From positions 1-64,000 of the forward strand of contig CAJNOP010000375.1 of assembly GCA_905250075.1 (NCBI GenBank): a DNA stretch of 64,000 nucleotides. The letters are read 5' to 3'. Both the position numbers and the translations under genes were made by a program. The stretch is from Rotaria sp. Silwood1. Lineage: Eukaryota; Rotifera; Eurotatoria; Philodinida; Philodinidae. Shown here one piece after another: positions 1 through 11,516 of this stretch. The notes under the pieces were generated by a model. That model worked only from the letters and a program-made list of their open reading frames with translations, searched no databases and was not told the DNA's origin. The first letter of the stretch is position 1. The number at the start of each line of letters is the position of its first letter.

Positions 1-3000
1 AAAGTACTCTACTGAACATTCTAAATATATTTGAGTTCAATTTAGGTTTGATAAGCTATCAAATTTTTCACGTAAAAAATGAAAAACATGCAAGTTTTAC
101 AATTGTTTTTTTTTCGTTAAAATATCGCAGAATTTTTTAGTATTACTTTTGAGTGTTAGTCTAACTGGATATAAAATAGTATTAGAAGTTGTGAAACTTT
201 TCATCGTCATCATTGTATCTAATCTGTCCATTAAATTGACATTATGTGAGTGTTATTTAATAAGCTTGTTTCTGCATTTGAAAGTTTTCTAATAGAATGA
301 CTCACCGTAATGAAATGAAAAGAATTTAGCATATTGAAAAATTTTTGTATTGATTTGTTCTTGACTAAGCTCAATGTTGTAAACATGATCGATGTCTGCT
401 TGTTTAGCCTAATGATTCTTTTTTTTTTCTGTACAACAAGACACCTGTATATGTTTCTTTCTCTTGATAACTTCGCTTGACTCTATTCTTGTTTTATAGT
501 GTGTAATACACTATTATAAATGTATCCAAACAAAATGCGCACGCTGTGCACAAAACGATATGCTTGAATGATCTATACATATCGGGTATTGCACACGATA
601 TCAAATCGAAACATATTTTAGCTTCAAAAGTTACCAAAAAAAGCAAATGATAGCAAGGAAAAAAAAATAACAAATCACTTTTTTTTTGATATACTCATGT
701 ACATACATCAAAAGCTACAAACACAAGAACTTTTTAGGTATTCTTAGATACTATTGATATCCATTCATTACAATCTCACGTAATACTCTTCATATATATA
801 TCTTTTTTTTGAAAAAAATTTCTTGTTTAACATGACATTAGAATATCAAAAGTATTGAATGCCTAACAACTAGAGTATATAATTTAGTGCACCTGATTAA
901 TACATAACTGTGAGTGTATGTGTGAATGTTGTGATTTTATAAACGGAAAAGCAAGACTTCAGGAGTATGAAAATCTATGAATTGAAAAACAAAACTTATT
1001 CCGATGCAAGAAAAAATAAGTAGATTTCCATCTATTAATTTCATAACAATCAATTCATTTTATTTTCTCATAATCCATGTCATTCTATAGAGCAAAAATC
1101 AACTAAATCGTTAACAATAATTATTTTGCTATATTCGAAAAGTTAATATTACTTCAGAAAATTTCATAGTAAATAGTTATAATTAATTTGATTCATGAGA
1201 TCATCTTTACAAGTGAATAATCTACAAATATCAAATTTCTTATCGAAAAATGTAGTGATGCAAAAGTATTCTTTCTCGAGATGTCGAAAGATTCAATTTG
1301 TGGAAAGAGAGTTGGGCATTGAATGGATCAATGATATAAATGCTTACTTTCAACAGAAAAATGGTGCTCAAGTCAAAACCTATCAACTCTACGATGACGT
1401 GCATCAACATATTATTCGACACAATGTATTCATATTAATAAAACATATCATCATCAATCTTCATGTTTAGATGAATAGACTTCCGTAGAAACTTGTGTAA
1501 ATCTGTATAAGTATTCTGATTAGCTACAAGAAAAATGAAATAGTTTGATAATAGTGATAGAATGTATTAGAAAAACGATTATGGATAGGTTAGAAACTGT
1601 AGATAGTAGTCAATAGACAAAATGTGTCTTTTGTTGGTGATTGTTGAAGATTACCAGATAAGCATGATATATCTAATAAAAACAAAAGAGATCGTTTGGA
1701 ACTAGAGAAAACTTTTAGAAATAAAAAATTTTTCAACTATATGAAGATAAGAAAACTAACTACACAGTGATGCATAAAGAATGAAACTAATCCGATCGTT
1801 TGGAAGGTTTCATTAGGATTCGGAAAAAAATTAGTTTCTTTTTTTAAACTTAAAAAAATAAATGAATTTTTTATTCTTGAAATTTGTATGTATAATCAAC
1901 TTTAAGTATGAGTGCGACTAACCTGAAGCAAAATAAAAAAAATTATCTCGAAAATGATTAATTCATTGGAATTCTGTTTTTGATGTAGAACTCGCATAAA
2001 ACCTCTGTTGGCGAAACAAAATTCCTAACAGAACTTTCATTGTAATCGATAGATAACTGCAGATTACAAAACGTAAAAGATTGTACTAATATAGTTTAAT
2101 AAATTATTAAAATTCTCGAACTTTTGTTTGGAATGAATTATGTTGCTGTTGAAATGTTGATCCTTACACTATGTCAAAAAGAAATTTAAATAATTCCACA
2201 CTATCAATTTCTAGCAGAATTTAAAATAATACTGGCATAAAAATGTTGAGTTTTATTTCTATTATTATAACTTACTGGAATTTGTTACTTGGGTTCCTAC
2301 TAGTAGATGTTTGAATTTCTGTTTTTTACTTCAATAGGTATTTATACGATCTGATTTCAACAGAGAAGAAATAATCAACTGTAAACGATGAATTATTTTT
2401 TCAGCATGAATGACATTCTAGGGAGGAAGAGCACTGTTCAAGGGAGAGAAGAAAAAACCCTGATTCCATGATTTCGTGATTTCACTGACTCTAAAGTAAG
2501 ATCAATTAGCTGCTTCAGGAATCGCTAAGAACCATTCGACTCTTTTGGAAAAGTATCAGTGTAGCCAGATTGGGTATTCTAGACATTCATCTGAAGTTGA
2601 ATTATTTTCACTAAAAAAAAATCTTATTTAACAATGAAAATAACTTTTTTCTGTAAAAGATTGTTTTCATGAAGAAACTTCTTCAAGTAAAATAACATCA
2701 CTTTCTCGATAAAAAAGATGTTTTTTTAGGGAAACAACGACTTATTGTTGCTAGGAAGGAATATTTTTACTTAAAAGAATTAGATTCAAAACTTCGAGGA
2801 ACTAATGTCAGATTTGCATTCTTCGACTCTGAACATTTTCGGTGAAACTTTATAAAATAAAACTGGATGGCATATAGAATCGAAATCAATACTGGTGCAT
2901 ATCTAGAATCACTTTGAATCACATGGAATTAGATATGCATCAACTCCATAAGATTCTAAGTGATTCCACAGATTCCAAAGGCATGAAATCAGCATTTCCT

Positions 3001-4453
3001 CTTTGTCACTGGCTCATATGTATTCACATATTTTATTTTCGTCAATGCGAGACGTCTATCTCTATAACTAAAGATTTTTTAAAGCAACAAATTTTATTTC
3101 TGGAACGAAGTATGTATCTCTGATAGTGAGACGTTTTCTCTTCTATGTTTATAGTGAAGCCACAAGTTTTTTGTCTACTTCAAACATTACTTCTAGTCAT
3201 ACGAATCATTTTTCATTTGACTGCAGTAATTTTCGATGTTTGGTATTTTCATTTGATATATGAGAAGATTAATAAAATAGATAACTGCCTCGACATTGTA
3301 TCATTGTGATATTCTGCAACTCATATAACATAGCATTTTTAAATCGGATAGCTTTTTTCCATCGACCAGACTATTTTGCAATACTGCTTGTCCATACTAA
3401 TATTGTCGCCTATTAAAAGGACATCAATAAAGACTTTATTTGATAATCTCCTTTTTTGACTGATTAGACATTTGATGAAGCACAATTTTACCACAAAAAA
3501 TTTGCATTGCTCCCAGGAAAACACGATTAAAGCAAAATAAAAAAAATTATATACTTAATATTCAGCAAAGGATATGAAGAGCAGAGAAGAGTGTTGAAAA
3601 GAAGTCTTACGTTAAGCAAGAATAAAAAAATATTATATTGTTCATGTATTCAACGTTTTGTATAATGTAGTAGTTAAACAGATTTATTCAATTATGGTAG
3701 ATCAGTTGAAGATACAAACAAAAATTTTTAGGATAAAAAAAAAACGGTGCTAGATTGCATTCGAGTCCTTGGTTCACCTTTGATTGATAACTTTTTAGTC
3801 GAGTACAATTGAATACAGGTCGAGAGGGAAGAGCAGTAGGAAATAAATAACAGAAAAGAAACGAGATAACTGCTGTAAATAACATTTTATTAAATATTTA
3901 TTTCAAACAGAAATAAAAAGAGGGAAGATTCACGCTTTCGTACCGTGTCTGATCATATCATCAGGTGTAAAATGAAAGATTAACTTTTTGTTGTTTGATT
4001 TTAAAAGAATAATTGCTCAAGTTAATTCGGAGAGTGTCGACCTTGATCTTAGGATGGAGCATCTCTCACAACACTAACAGGAGTATGTCCCTAAACAAAA
4101 TATTTTTTCAATTTTAATCTTTTCTAATAACGAAAAACATCTTATTTCATATTCACTTTGTTTTCGCGAGTATGATGCTTTTTTCTTTTGTTAAGACAAA
4201 TTTGATAGAGTTTTGCGCGGATTGAACTTTTCGAATCCAACACTTATTTTAGAAGTAGCATAAACAAATGGCTACAGTCATACTCACATACTTTCTATGA
4301 AGTGCATTTTATTACTATAATTTTTTTCATGAATGTCAAATTATTTAACAAAAAGCTATAAAATATAATAATAATAATAATAATAATAATTTTCTTATTT
4401 ATTTCAAAAATAAAAAAATATTAGAGAAGGACATGTTTTACTAACAAGAAATG
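1..4453. other. AT-rich intergenic stretch
   Basis: No gene is supported here. Stops are dense in all frames, and the longest open stretch (1195-1470, +, about 91 codons) has no recognisable motif. Its middle, around 1300-1430, reads somewhat like protein and could be a decayed exon, but I cannot name it. An (AAT)n microsatellite lies at about 4365-4390, just downstream of the F-box gene's stop codon. Confidence 0.6.
4365..4390. repeat. (AAT)n microsatellite
   Basis: About eight perfect AAT units, just beyond the 3' end of the F-box gene. Confidence 0.9.
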
Positions 4454-6427
4454 TTACCACCATAAATATATGCTGTACTGTACATATCTATCATCAGCCG
4501 AGAAATTTCTTACTTTGGCCAAATCAATATTTACGTCTTTCTGTGCTTCGATAAAATTTCTTATTACGTTGATATCATTGTCAGATACATTTTCAATGCA
4601 TAATGAAACTAAATGACAAGTGTTCTTATTTGTTTTTGATAATAAAAATTGTAATAATTGTCCAAGGCGCCACCATCCAAATCTATTGATTGTAAGGTGT
4701 TTCAGTCGTGGACATAAATTAACAAAAAATTGTACTAATTCCATTTCATAGGATGATATAATAGTCAGACTTTGAATATTATTTGTTTTTGAAACCAATC
4801 TAAAAGTTTCATTTTGTTGAAGTACATATGAATTTGTAAGATGATATGATCTTTGTGGATCATAAAATGACAATAGTTCCATGTTTAATGTATGAATATA
4901 AGGTATATAACGTAATAATTCGATCATTTTTGAAAAACAAGAAAGATTTGAATGAATAGCTAATTTCGTCAATTGTTTCAATGGAAAGACTTTCTTGAAT
5001 TGGTTTGATAAAGAATTTTTACTTTCATGAATAAAGTTGTGGAATAAAGTAATTTCAGTTACATTTGGAAAATAATTTTTACAATTAATCACCGCTTTTT
5101 TAGTTTGAATTAGAAGATGATTAACTGAATGTATATGACTTTTTTCATCATTTCTATTTATGTTTTCATTTGTTTCTTCACATAATAGTTGTTGTTTTCG
5201 TCTTAAAAATAAAATTATTATAATAAATAAGTGAATCTATTCATACCTATATGGATTCGTTGAAAAGAAAATAGCATGATCATCATTCTGATTATGATAG
5301 ATATAATGTTCAAAAAACCATTTTCGTTCGAACCAAAATAACGAATTGAATTTATCAACTAGATTATCATAAAGTAAATAATTGGTTTTGTTAAAAGAAT
5401 ATTTATGCTGAATATCAAAGATTCGTAGATTTGGTAAATGAAATAGAATTAATTCTTGCCATTGATTGGCATCAATATATGCTAGATTATTCTTTGTTGA
5501 AATATATAATATTTCAATTTGATTAAATAAGTTTTTGATTATGAATTGAAATTCATCAAACGTAACATCTATCATATTCAAAGAAACCTGTGTCAAATGA
5601 TTTAATACAATTGGATAGAATTCTCTTATTGATTTTTTAGAAGATTTATATAAATTTCGAATTGATAAACGACGAATTTGAGGAATATATGATAAAAATG
5701 CATAAAGTTCATCGACATAAAGTTGATTAATAATAAAATATTCAATAGGACTAAATTCTATAGTTGCCATAGATAATGAATTAGATTGAGAATTTCCTGT
5801 CAATGATAATTTACAATATTTCAAGACGGGTAAACGGAATATTTGATGATAAAAAACATTTTTATTTTGAACATTATCTGTACAATTAACAATTAATGAA
5901 TAAAGAAAAGGTAAAGAAATTAAATGAATAAGAAGTTCTTCAAAATATTTTGATTCAATATTACCAAGATGAAGATTTTCAAGTCGAATAAAATTTAATA
6001 GAATAGAAATCGGTGAAAAGAGACGTTCGATAATCAATGGATTTAATAGATGAAGTAATGTTATTCGATATTGAAAAGGAATGATAATATTTGTGTTATA
6101 ACATTCAAATTTTGATTTCGATATAAACGATAAACTGATTCGAATAGGAAGAGTTGGATCATTCAAAAGATTTTCAAATCGAGTATTAACTTTAGAAAAA
6201 GCTTCATATACATCATAAATATCCAGATAATCAAAAATTTCATAAAAAAGTTCGTTAGAAAGATCTTCAAGATGGGTGATAGAATCTCTTTATAAAATAA
6301 AGGATAAAAATTAAAATTATTAAAAAAAATATTTTCTTTTCACTGACCTGTGTGAATTGAATATTAATTTCTTTTTTTTATTATTGTCAGTAAAATCATT
6401 TTGTCTTTTACGTTTTATCTGTTCCAT
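4454..6427 (-). CDS. F-box protein with irregular leucine-rich C-terminal region, three exons
   Basis: Probably a substrate adaptor of an SCF-type ubiquitin ligase. I read three exons: 6427-6348, 6287-5247 and 5201-4454. The introns are 60 nt and 45 nt, with GTCAGT and GTATGA donors and AAG and TAAG acceptors. Reading frame is kept across both joins and gives 622 residues. Residues 1-26 are basic (KRKR, then a lysine run) and could be a nuclear signal. The F-box starts near residue 33 with HLEDLSNELFYEIFDYLD and ends near residue 75. The rest, including the segments around LKYCKLSLTG, LRRLSIRNL-like stretches and LKHLTINRF, looks like irregular leucine-rich repeats. The start is the first ATG ahead of the basic exon. 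F-box/LRR proteins of this kind are very numerous in bdelloids as I recall. No lesion is visible. The substrate cannot be told. Confidence 0.85.
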
Positions 6428-7398
6428 ATCATTAAAAATCAACGATATGTACACGTGTAACAGAACAGCGTGTTTTTGTCTCAAACAGAATAGAAAATGA
6501 AAAAAAAATAATGTTTATTGACAGAAGATTGTAATGTATTGACATTGACCATTATTTTTTTTGTGTTTCCTTTCTTTTCGTTCTGTCTTTGCAATACGGC
6601 AAACGTATACATATACTTGTGTGTGTTATTTTTCCTTTTCGTTCTTTCATCTTTTCGTGATCTTCTCTTGATCTCAACTTATATTCGTTATTGTTGATCA
6701 AGGTCAAACAAACGTTATATTTAACCTTGATCTTGTTGTCTATTACGTAATAATGTTATCTACTACGCAATATCCTTGTCTATTGTGATAGATATATATT
6801 CTTTTAGTTTTCCATAATAAACTTTGCATTTACGTATTCACTTCAATACGTGACAAAGATATACTTGTAATCTAACACAAAAAGATATGCATCTTTGTGA
6901 TAGTACTTATAAAAATTTTTGTTGACACTGAAAGTATCGTTATACATATATATATAAAAGGCAAAAAACGTTCTGTGTAATCGAATAATAATAGTTAAAC
7001 AAACATAAAATCTTTCGTTTATCATCATAGACATATTGTAGTAAAATGATTTTTTATTACTTTTATTGAATATTCGTTTGATAGTTCGATAGACTTTTGA
7101 TTTTTTTTCTTTGATTTCTCGGCAGTTATAAGAGATCAGTCAGGACAAATAAACTTATCGACTCCCTCTCCTATTGATCTAATTCGACTAACTAGGCTCT
7201 GGGAAGTTCATTAAGAGTATTCCCAAGGGGGCCAGACCAATAGTTTAAGAGATAATGTGTATTTTTTTCGCTTGATACAAGCCTCACAAAGCATTTCAAT
7301 AGCTGAGGGTGAAGGCAGAATCTTGATACAGCCGCCAAAGGTCATATCAATAACTGAGAGTGTCGCGAAATCTTGATCCACATTTGAAGGGCATCTCC
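6428..7398. promoter_or_regulatory. Upstream region of the F-box gene; possible nuclear-receptor-like sites
   Basis: About 1 kb without a gene, divergently upstream of the F-box protein. Near 6696-6740 there are two related 9-mers in opposite orientation: TCAAGGTCA on the + strand and, about 25 nt on, TTAACCTTGA. TCAAGGTCA matches the extended half-site known for monomeric nuclear receptors (ERR/NR5 type). Use as an operator is inference. From about 7280 a degenerate direct repeat starts (see separate entry). Confidence 0.25.
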
Positions 7399-7446
7399 AT
7401 AGCTGAGGGTGCCATGAAGTATTGTTTCATGGCACTCTCAGCTATT
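7275..7446. repeat. Three degenerate direct repeats ending in a 20-bp-stem hairpin
   Basis: Three imperfect copies of a unit of roughly 50 nt share the core ATAGCTGAGGGTG (also AATAACTGAGAGTG) and an AATCTTGAT segment. The third copy is followed at once by its inverse. The result is a hairpin at 7399-7445 with a stem of about 20 bp and a loop of about 6 nt (GTATTG). This may be a MITE terminus or a foldback remnant. Confidence 0.6.
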
Positions 7447-7460
7447 AATGTGCCGGATAT

Positions 7461-7522
7461 GGGGTTGTGGGTGGGTTGGTGTGAGTGTGGCTGAGATGAA
7501 GATTCACGCCCACACCCACACC
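7461..7522. repeat. Telomere-like inverted repeat (degenerate)
   Basis: A G-rich arm (7461-7490, GGGGTTGTGGGTGGG...) is followed by a spacer of about 14 nt and a C-rich arm (7505-7522, CGCCCACACCCACACC). The unit is a degenerate form of TGTGGG. The arrangement is the same as at 9937-10064 and 29941-30224. Confidence 0.6.
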
Positions 7523-8569
7523 AGTGGTTGACAAAGAAGAACCGAAGCAATTCTTCTATAGAAAACAAAAGCTAGGATTAAACTAGTGATGCAGACCATA
7601 ACGAATCAGTACCGTTTATAAAAGCGTATAATGCAGAAGTGCTATTGTTCACGCGCATGGGAAAGTAATTTCTTCTGTTAGAGATTAAATAATGAGATTT
7701 CTAGCAAGTCGAATAGAGAGATTTCTACTCGATTCGGATTTAGTGTCTAGTTTATCTCTCAGTCACATCGAGTTCACAGGTACCAGTCAATCCAGTGTTG
7801 TTCGTCGTCGTAGTCATCACTTAAGCTTCTAGAATCGAACGCTTCCTCAAACCGCCTGATGCTTTTGCAAGAAGGCTCGAGATGCAACTGTAAATGGTTC
7901 GAAGGAAACGACCGCACATCAGTGTTTTTGTCAGATTCTGTAGGGGCACCATGCAATTGATTTTGCATGAACTTTGATATGGAATTCAACTTTCATAGAT
8001 ACAGCTCCTATGTTATTCCGCGTCAGACAGGTATCTGTTCCATCCTATCCTACATCCCATGATTCAATAAATTTCCGTCCTATCCCATTTCAGAATGTGA
8101 TGGAATTCGACTAATAGCAAGCGTCAAATCTTGATGTGAAAAAAAAAACGAATGAAAGTCACCAAAACGTCTTCTTTCTTCTATTGAAAATTAAAATTCA
8201 ACTTCAAAGGAATGCTGTCATGTCAACCTTCAACAAGCCATAAAGAGATAACATCGTATTCACTAACTATTCTGTGTAGTGTTTTTTTCTTCCAACGCAA
8301 AATTACACAACTTCTTTTGTCGTTCTTCGTATGACTAATCAAAGCAAACAATCTGCGAGGAAGTAAGTTGTCTGTTAGACTCATGTTTATGAGTTACACT
8401 CAAATCAAGACGAGCTTCTATTAGTCATCGATGTATTCGTGGTATTATTCAGCCTTGTTTCTTTATTTAATGCTTCAAGAGGAGAGTTAGAGAAGATTCT
8501 TTATTGGGTGTGAAACTTCATTTTAGATAATTATTGGTTTCCTGCAGATCTGCAGAAGCAATAACCACT
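7523..8569. other. Intergenic / 5' region of the nucleotidyltransferase-F-box gene
   Basis: No gene is supported. A good acceptor-like sequence (TTGGTTTCCTGCAG) ends at about 8547, 23 nt before the chosen ATG. An untranslated or short upstream exon is therefore possible for the following gene. Confidence 0.4.
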
Positions 8570-10101
8570 ATGTTGACATTATCCACACGTTGTGAAATTC
8601 GTCGCACATCATATCTACCTGAGATCATATCCATTCTCGAGCACGATTCACTCGTCTTTCAGTCACATAACGGTATTTTAACCGGTTCTCGCGCTGCCCG
8701 TCGTTTCTTGCCCAATTTTCGGGGAACATCAGACGACAATGATGTAGATTGGGACGTCATCATTTCTTCTAATATTCTATTGGAATGGTTACGCTTTCAA
8801 GAAAAAACAATTATTAGTATTGAGATGATTATTCCCACGACAAATGATTTAGACTTGTACGTTAATTGTGTTCTGTCCGATAAGTCGAAATATGATTTTG
8901 CCATTCCACGATCATCAATATCCTACGCTGCATATTTATTAGATAATGCGGAAAAATGGATTGACGAAAGGCCAAGCTGGATGTCATGGACGAGAGAAAA
9001 AAGTCGTTTTTCAACGAGTTGCGCCAAGCTTCTACTAATATTGAAAAAGTATATTCTCTACTATTCAAATCAGTGGGAGAAACAGCGCGAGACTATCGTC
9101 AACTTCTTACGGTCGCTGATCCTCTTACCGATGATGATACAAAATTGTGTGACTTGTTTGTTCGTTATAATGAGAAATTGCATGGAAAACGTCCTCAGAA
9201 TATAGATGAATTTGTTTTGACTGCAAACGATGCTCAGAAAAGAATAACTTTTAATCGAGATGAATTTTTCCAACTGACCAAAGACAAACAGTTATCATCT
9301 ATCTACCATGTAGCAATGTCAATGTCTATTGCTGGTGATATTCTCATTGGATTGGAACACATATGTACTCAAGGTCCACTCTGGCTAGCTAATTATGTGA
9401 TCGATAATTGGATTGCTATTCAAAACGAAAAATTCAAAAAACAATTTGTATTACCTCCTGCATGTCTTAAATTTGAAATTGACAATCATCGATTGTTTCC
9501 AAACATTCCCGAAATTGCTTCACAACGAATTCTCCACTATCTCACCGATACGTCTGATTTTTACTCAATGCAATTTGTGTGTAAACGATGGTACACAATC
9601 ATGCATCAAGAAATATTCTGGCGAGACTTGTATCTTTCATGCTATGGAAAATATTCCGGCAATGTTGATGATATCAAAAGCTGGAAAATGTTGTACTTTG
9701 TGAGACTTGAGGGACATATTACAGATGAAAGTAAACTTGAGCAGTTGGTCAATGCAACGATTGAATTGAGACAATTTGCGGCGAATGACATTTTACACCT
9801 ATGGGAAGATTTGACCCATGAAGAGCAGTTGGTCGAATCTGCTATTCTGTCTAAAATCAATCACATCCTGTCTAATTGCTTTTATTATCATGTGGAGAAA
9901 ACACCAAATCATTTTTGTGTTAAACTCGTTATTGTTGGAGGGTGGGGTGTGGGTGTGGGTGTGAGTTTTTATCTTCTCTTTCTCACACCCACGCCCACAC
10001 ACCCTCACATCCACACGCCACCCACATCCTCACCCCACCCACATCCTCACCCTCACCAACACCCGATTCCTACAGAGTTCCTAAAAATATTCAAGGTATG
10101 A
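8570..10101 (+). pseudogene. Nucleotidyltransferase-like + F-box protein gene with one frame break
   Basis: Two overlapping frames make one protein. The first (ATG 8570 to about 8970) has TGSRAARRF about 16 residues before DNDVDWDVI. That is the G-S ... D-x-D layout of the polymerase-beta-like nucleotidyltransferase fold; the assignment is inference. The second (about 8965-10101) begins MDERKKSFFNELRQ and carries a clear F-box, from about PNIPEIASQRILHYL to FWRDLY. The frames are joined across an apparent insertion of about 26 nt near 8968-8993: an almost repeated TGGAT...GACGA block, whose removal would run IDER straight into KKSFF. No GT-AG intron fits. The last 50 or so residues (PHPHPHPH-like) are just telomere-like repeat read through. 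That stretch may instead be an intron, since CCGATTCCTACAG at about 10075 is a fair acceptor. The gene converges on the receptor at 10228. Broken gene or assembly error are both possible. Confidence 0.7.
9937..10064. repeat. Telomere-like inverted repeat inside the 3' end of a gene
   Basis: G-rich arm 9937-9965 (GGTGTGGGTGTGGGTGTGAG), a loop of about 15 nt, then C-rich arm 9981-10064 with ACACCCACGCCCACAC and many CACATCC variants. The arms can pair for about 25 bp. The repeat lies in frame in the preceding gene or in a candidate intron of it. Confidence 0.75.
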
Positions 10102-10227
10102 CGGAAGATAGTTCATTTATTTTTAATCCATACCATACAGACACCCACCCGCCCATACCCATACTGACTCTCATCTACACCTGCGATCGTTAGTTTATTC
10201 TGCATAAAAAAATGCTTTGAGAAAGAG

Positions 10228-11403
10228 TCACTTTTTCTCGCTTGACATACAATGACTACCTCTGCAGTTCACGGGTAATATCCTATTTCTTCGAAGTACA
10301 GCACAGTAAAAATGTTTTCTTCGTCCATTTTCTTCTTTCGCCAAGTTTTTTTTTAAGAAATGTTCGGGATCCAATATTTGCCTTATACGCCTTCCTGACC
10401 AGGTGTTCGTATAAAATTCAGTCATATAAACATTTGATGGATACACGAAAATAAGCCAGGTAATAACAGTCGGAACACCTGACAGTGCTTGTACTATAAC
10501 TTTAAAAATGTATTCCACAGTAGAAATTCCACAGTGCAAATACGTCTGTTGAACAGGTCTCACTGGATACCATATTTGATATGGAATGATACAGAGAAGA
10601 TAGGTGATTGGTGGGATGAATATAAACAAACGTTTTCTCAGCAGTTTGAAAAATATTTTTTTCCTTGACTCCTGAGCAGTACTATGGTGATATATATATA
10701 GGGCAAAATTAATCAGAACGAGTAAAGTTCCTAGTACATAGATGAAACCTGCAAGAAAGGTGGCCGTATAAAACCATCGTGATGTTTTGCGTGCCTTTGG
10801 TGTTTTATGCGGTACATTCCATTCACATCGGTAGATCAGCATTGTTATGCTAGTTATAGCAGTAAAAGAAAAGACAAGTAGTAATGTAACGACTAATCGC
10901 CACCGTGTCGCATTCATTTTAAAATTAAAGCAGATGATGAGGCCACGTTCAAATGCAACGAGAGCACTTAGGGAAAGACACAGAAGCAATGTTACTTGAT
11001 CTCCACTCTTTTTAAGAAAACAATGAAATGTTTCAGACAGTTGTTCATTATTTGCGAAAGGATATGGTTTGAAATACTGCACAGATTGATTAACTACAAG
11101 CAATACACTTCCGGCAATAGATATAATTGAATAAAGAATGAGATAGACACCGATGTTGGTACGGCGTACACGTTCACAGCCTAAGAATACTTCAAGACTA
11201 AGCAGATTATTCAAAAGTGATAAACATAGTTCAGTTAAATATATAATTAGATAGACATAATCCGTGTTAAATTGTACTTGCTGTTTGTTTGGAATCCGGT
11301 CTGCACAGTTTATACCCTGGAAACATGGATCACACTGACAGTAACTTGTATTTGAAGATTGACTTAATATGAGTTGACCACCATTGAGACATTCAGAAGA
11401 CAT
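10228..11403 (-). CDS. EGF-like domain plus seven-transmembrane receptor
   Basis: Single-exon open frame of 391 codons. Residues 4-33 form one EGF-like unit: C-LNGG, then CQCDPCFQGINC. Seven hydrophobic segments follow, near residues 48-72, 84-106, 137-160, 168-190, 215-238, 258-275 and 295-315. The third ends in ALVAFERGL, which resembles the E/DRY region of rhodopsin-like receptors. The tail is basic. This EGF-7TM layout suggests a cell-surface receptor of the kind expanded in bdelloids; the ligand is unknown. The ATG at 11403 sits directly after TAG, and the protein has no signal peptide. TAG could therefore be the acceptor of an intron, with further EGF units or the signal peptide in a 5' exon. 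The other possibility is that the N-terminus is truncated. The gene is convergent with the F-box gene on the + strand. Confidence 0.8.
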   Translation of the reverse strand: MSSECLNGGQLILSQSSNTSYCQCDPCFQGINCADRIPNKQQVQFNTDYVYLIIYLTELCLSLLNNLLSLEVFLGCERVRRTNIGVYLILYSIISIAGSVLLVVNQSVQYFKPYPFANNEQLSETFHCFLKKSGDQVTLLLCLSLSALVAFERGLIICFNFKMNATRWRLVVTLLLVFSFTAITSITMLIYRCEWNVPHKTPKARKTSRWFYTATFLAGFIYVLGTLLVLINFALYIYHHSTAQESRKKIFFKLLRKRLFIFIPPITYLLCIIPYQIWYPVRPVQQTYLHCGISTVEYIFKVIVQALSGVPTVITWLIFVYPSNVYMTEFYTNTWSGRRIRQILDPEHFLKKNLAKEENGRRKHFYCAVLRRNRILPVNCRGSHCMSSEKK

Positions 11404-11516
11404 CTAGTAGCCGTGCAGTGTTGTAAACAGAACTTCGAAATAAACCGTGTCAGGCTAGACCTGCACAAATATTCATGCAAAATATACCTATATGATGTAT
11501 AGAGTTATACTATACG

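Noticed and set aside
1195-1470. 91-codon + frame with a partly protein-like middle
   Set aside because: No motif, no splice context, and flanks full of stops; left as a remark only.
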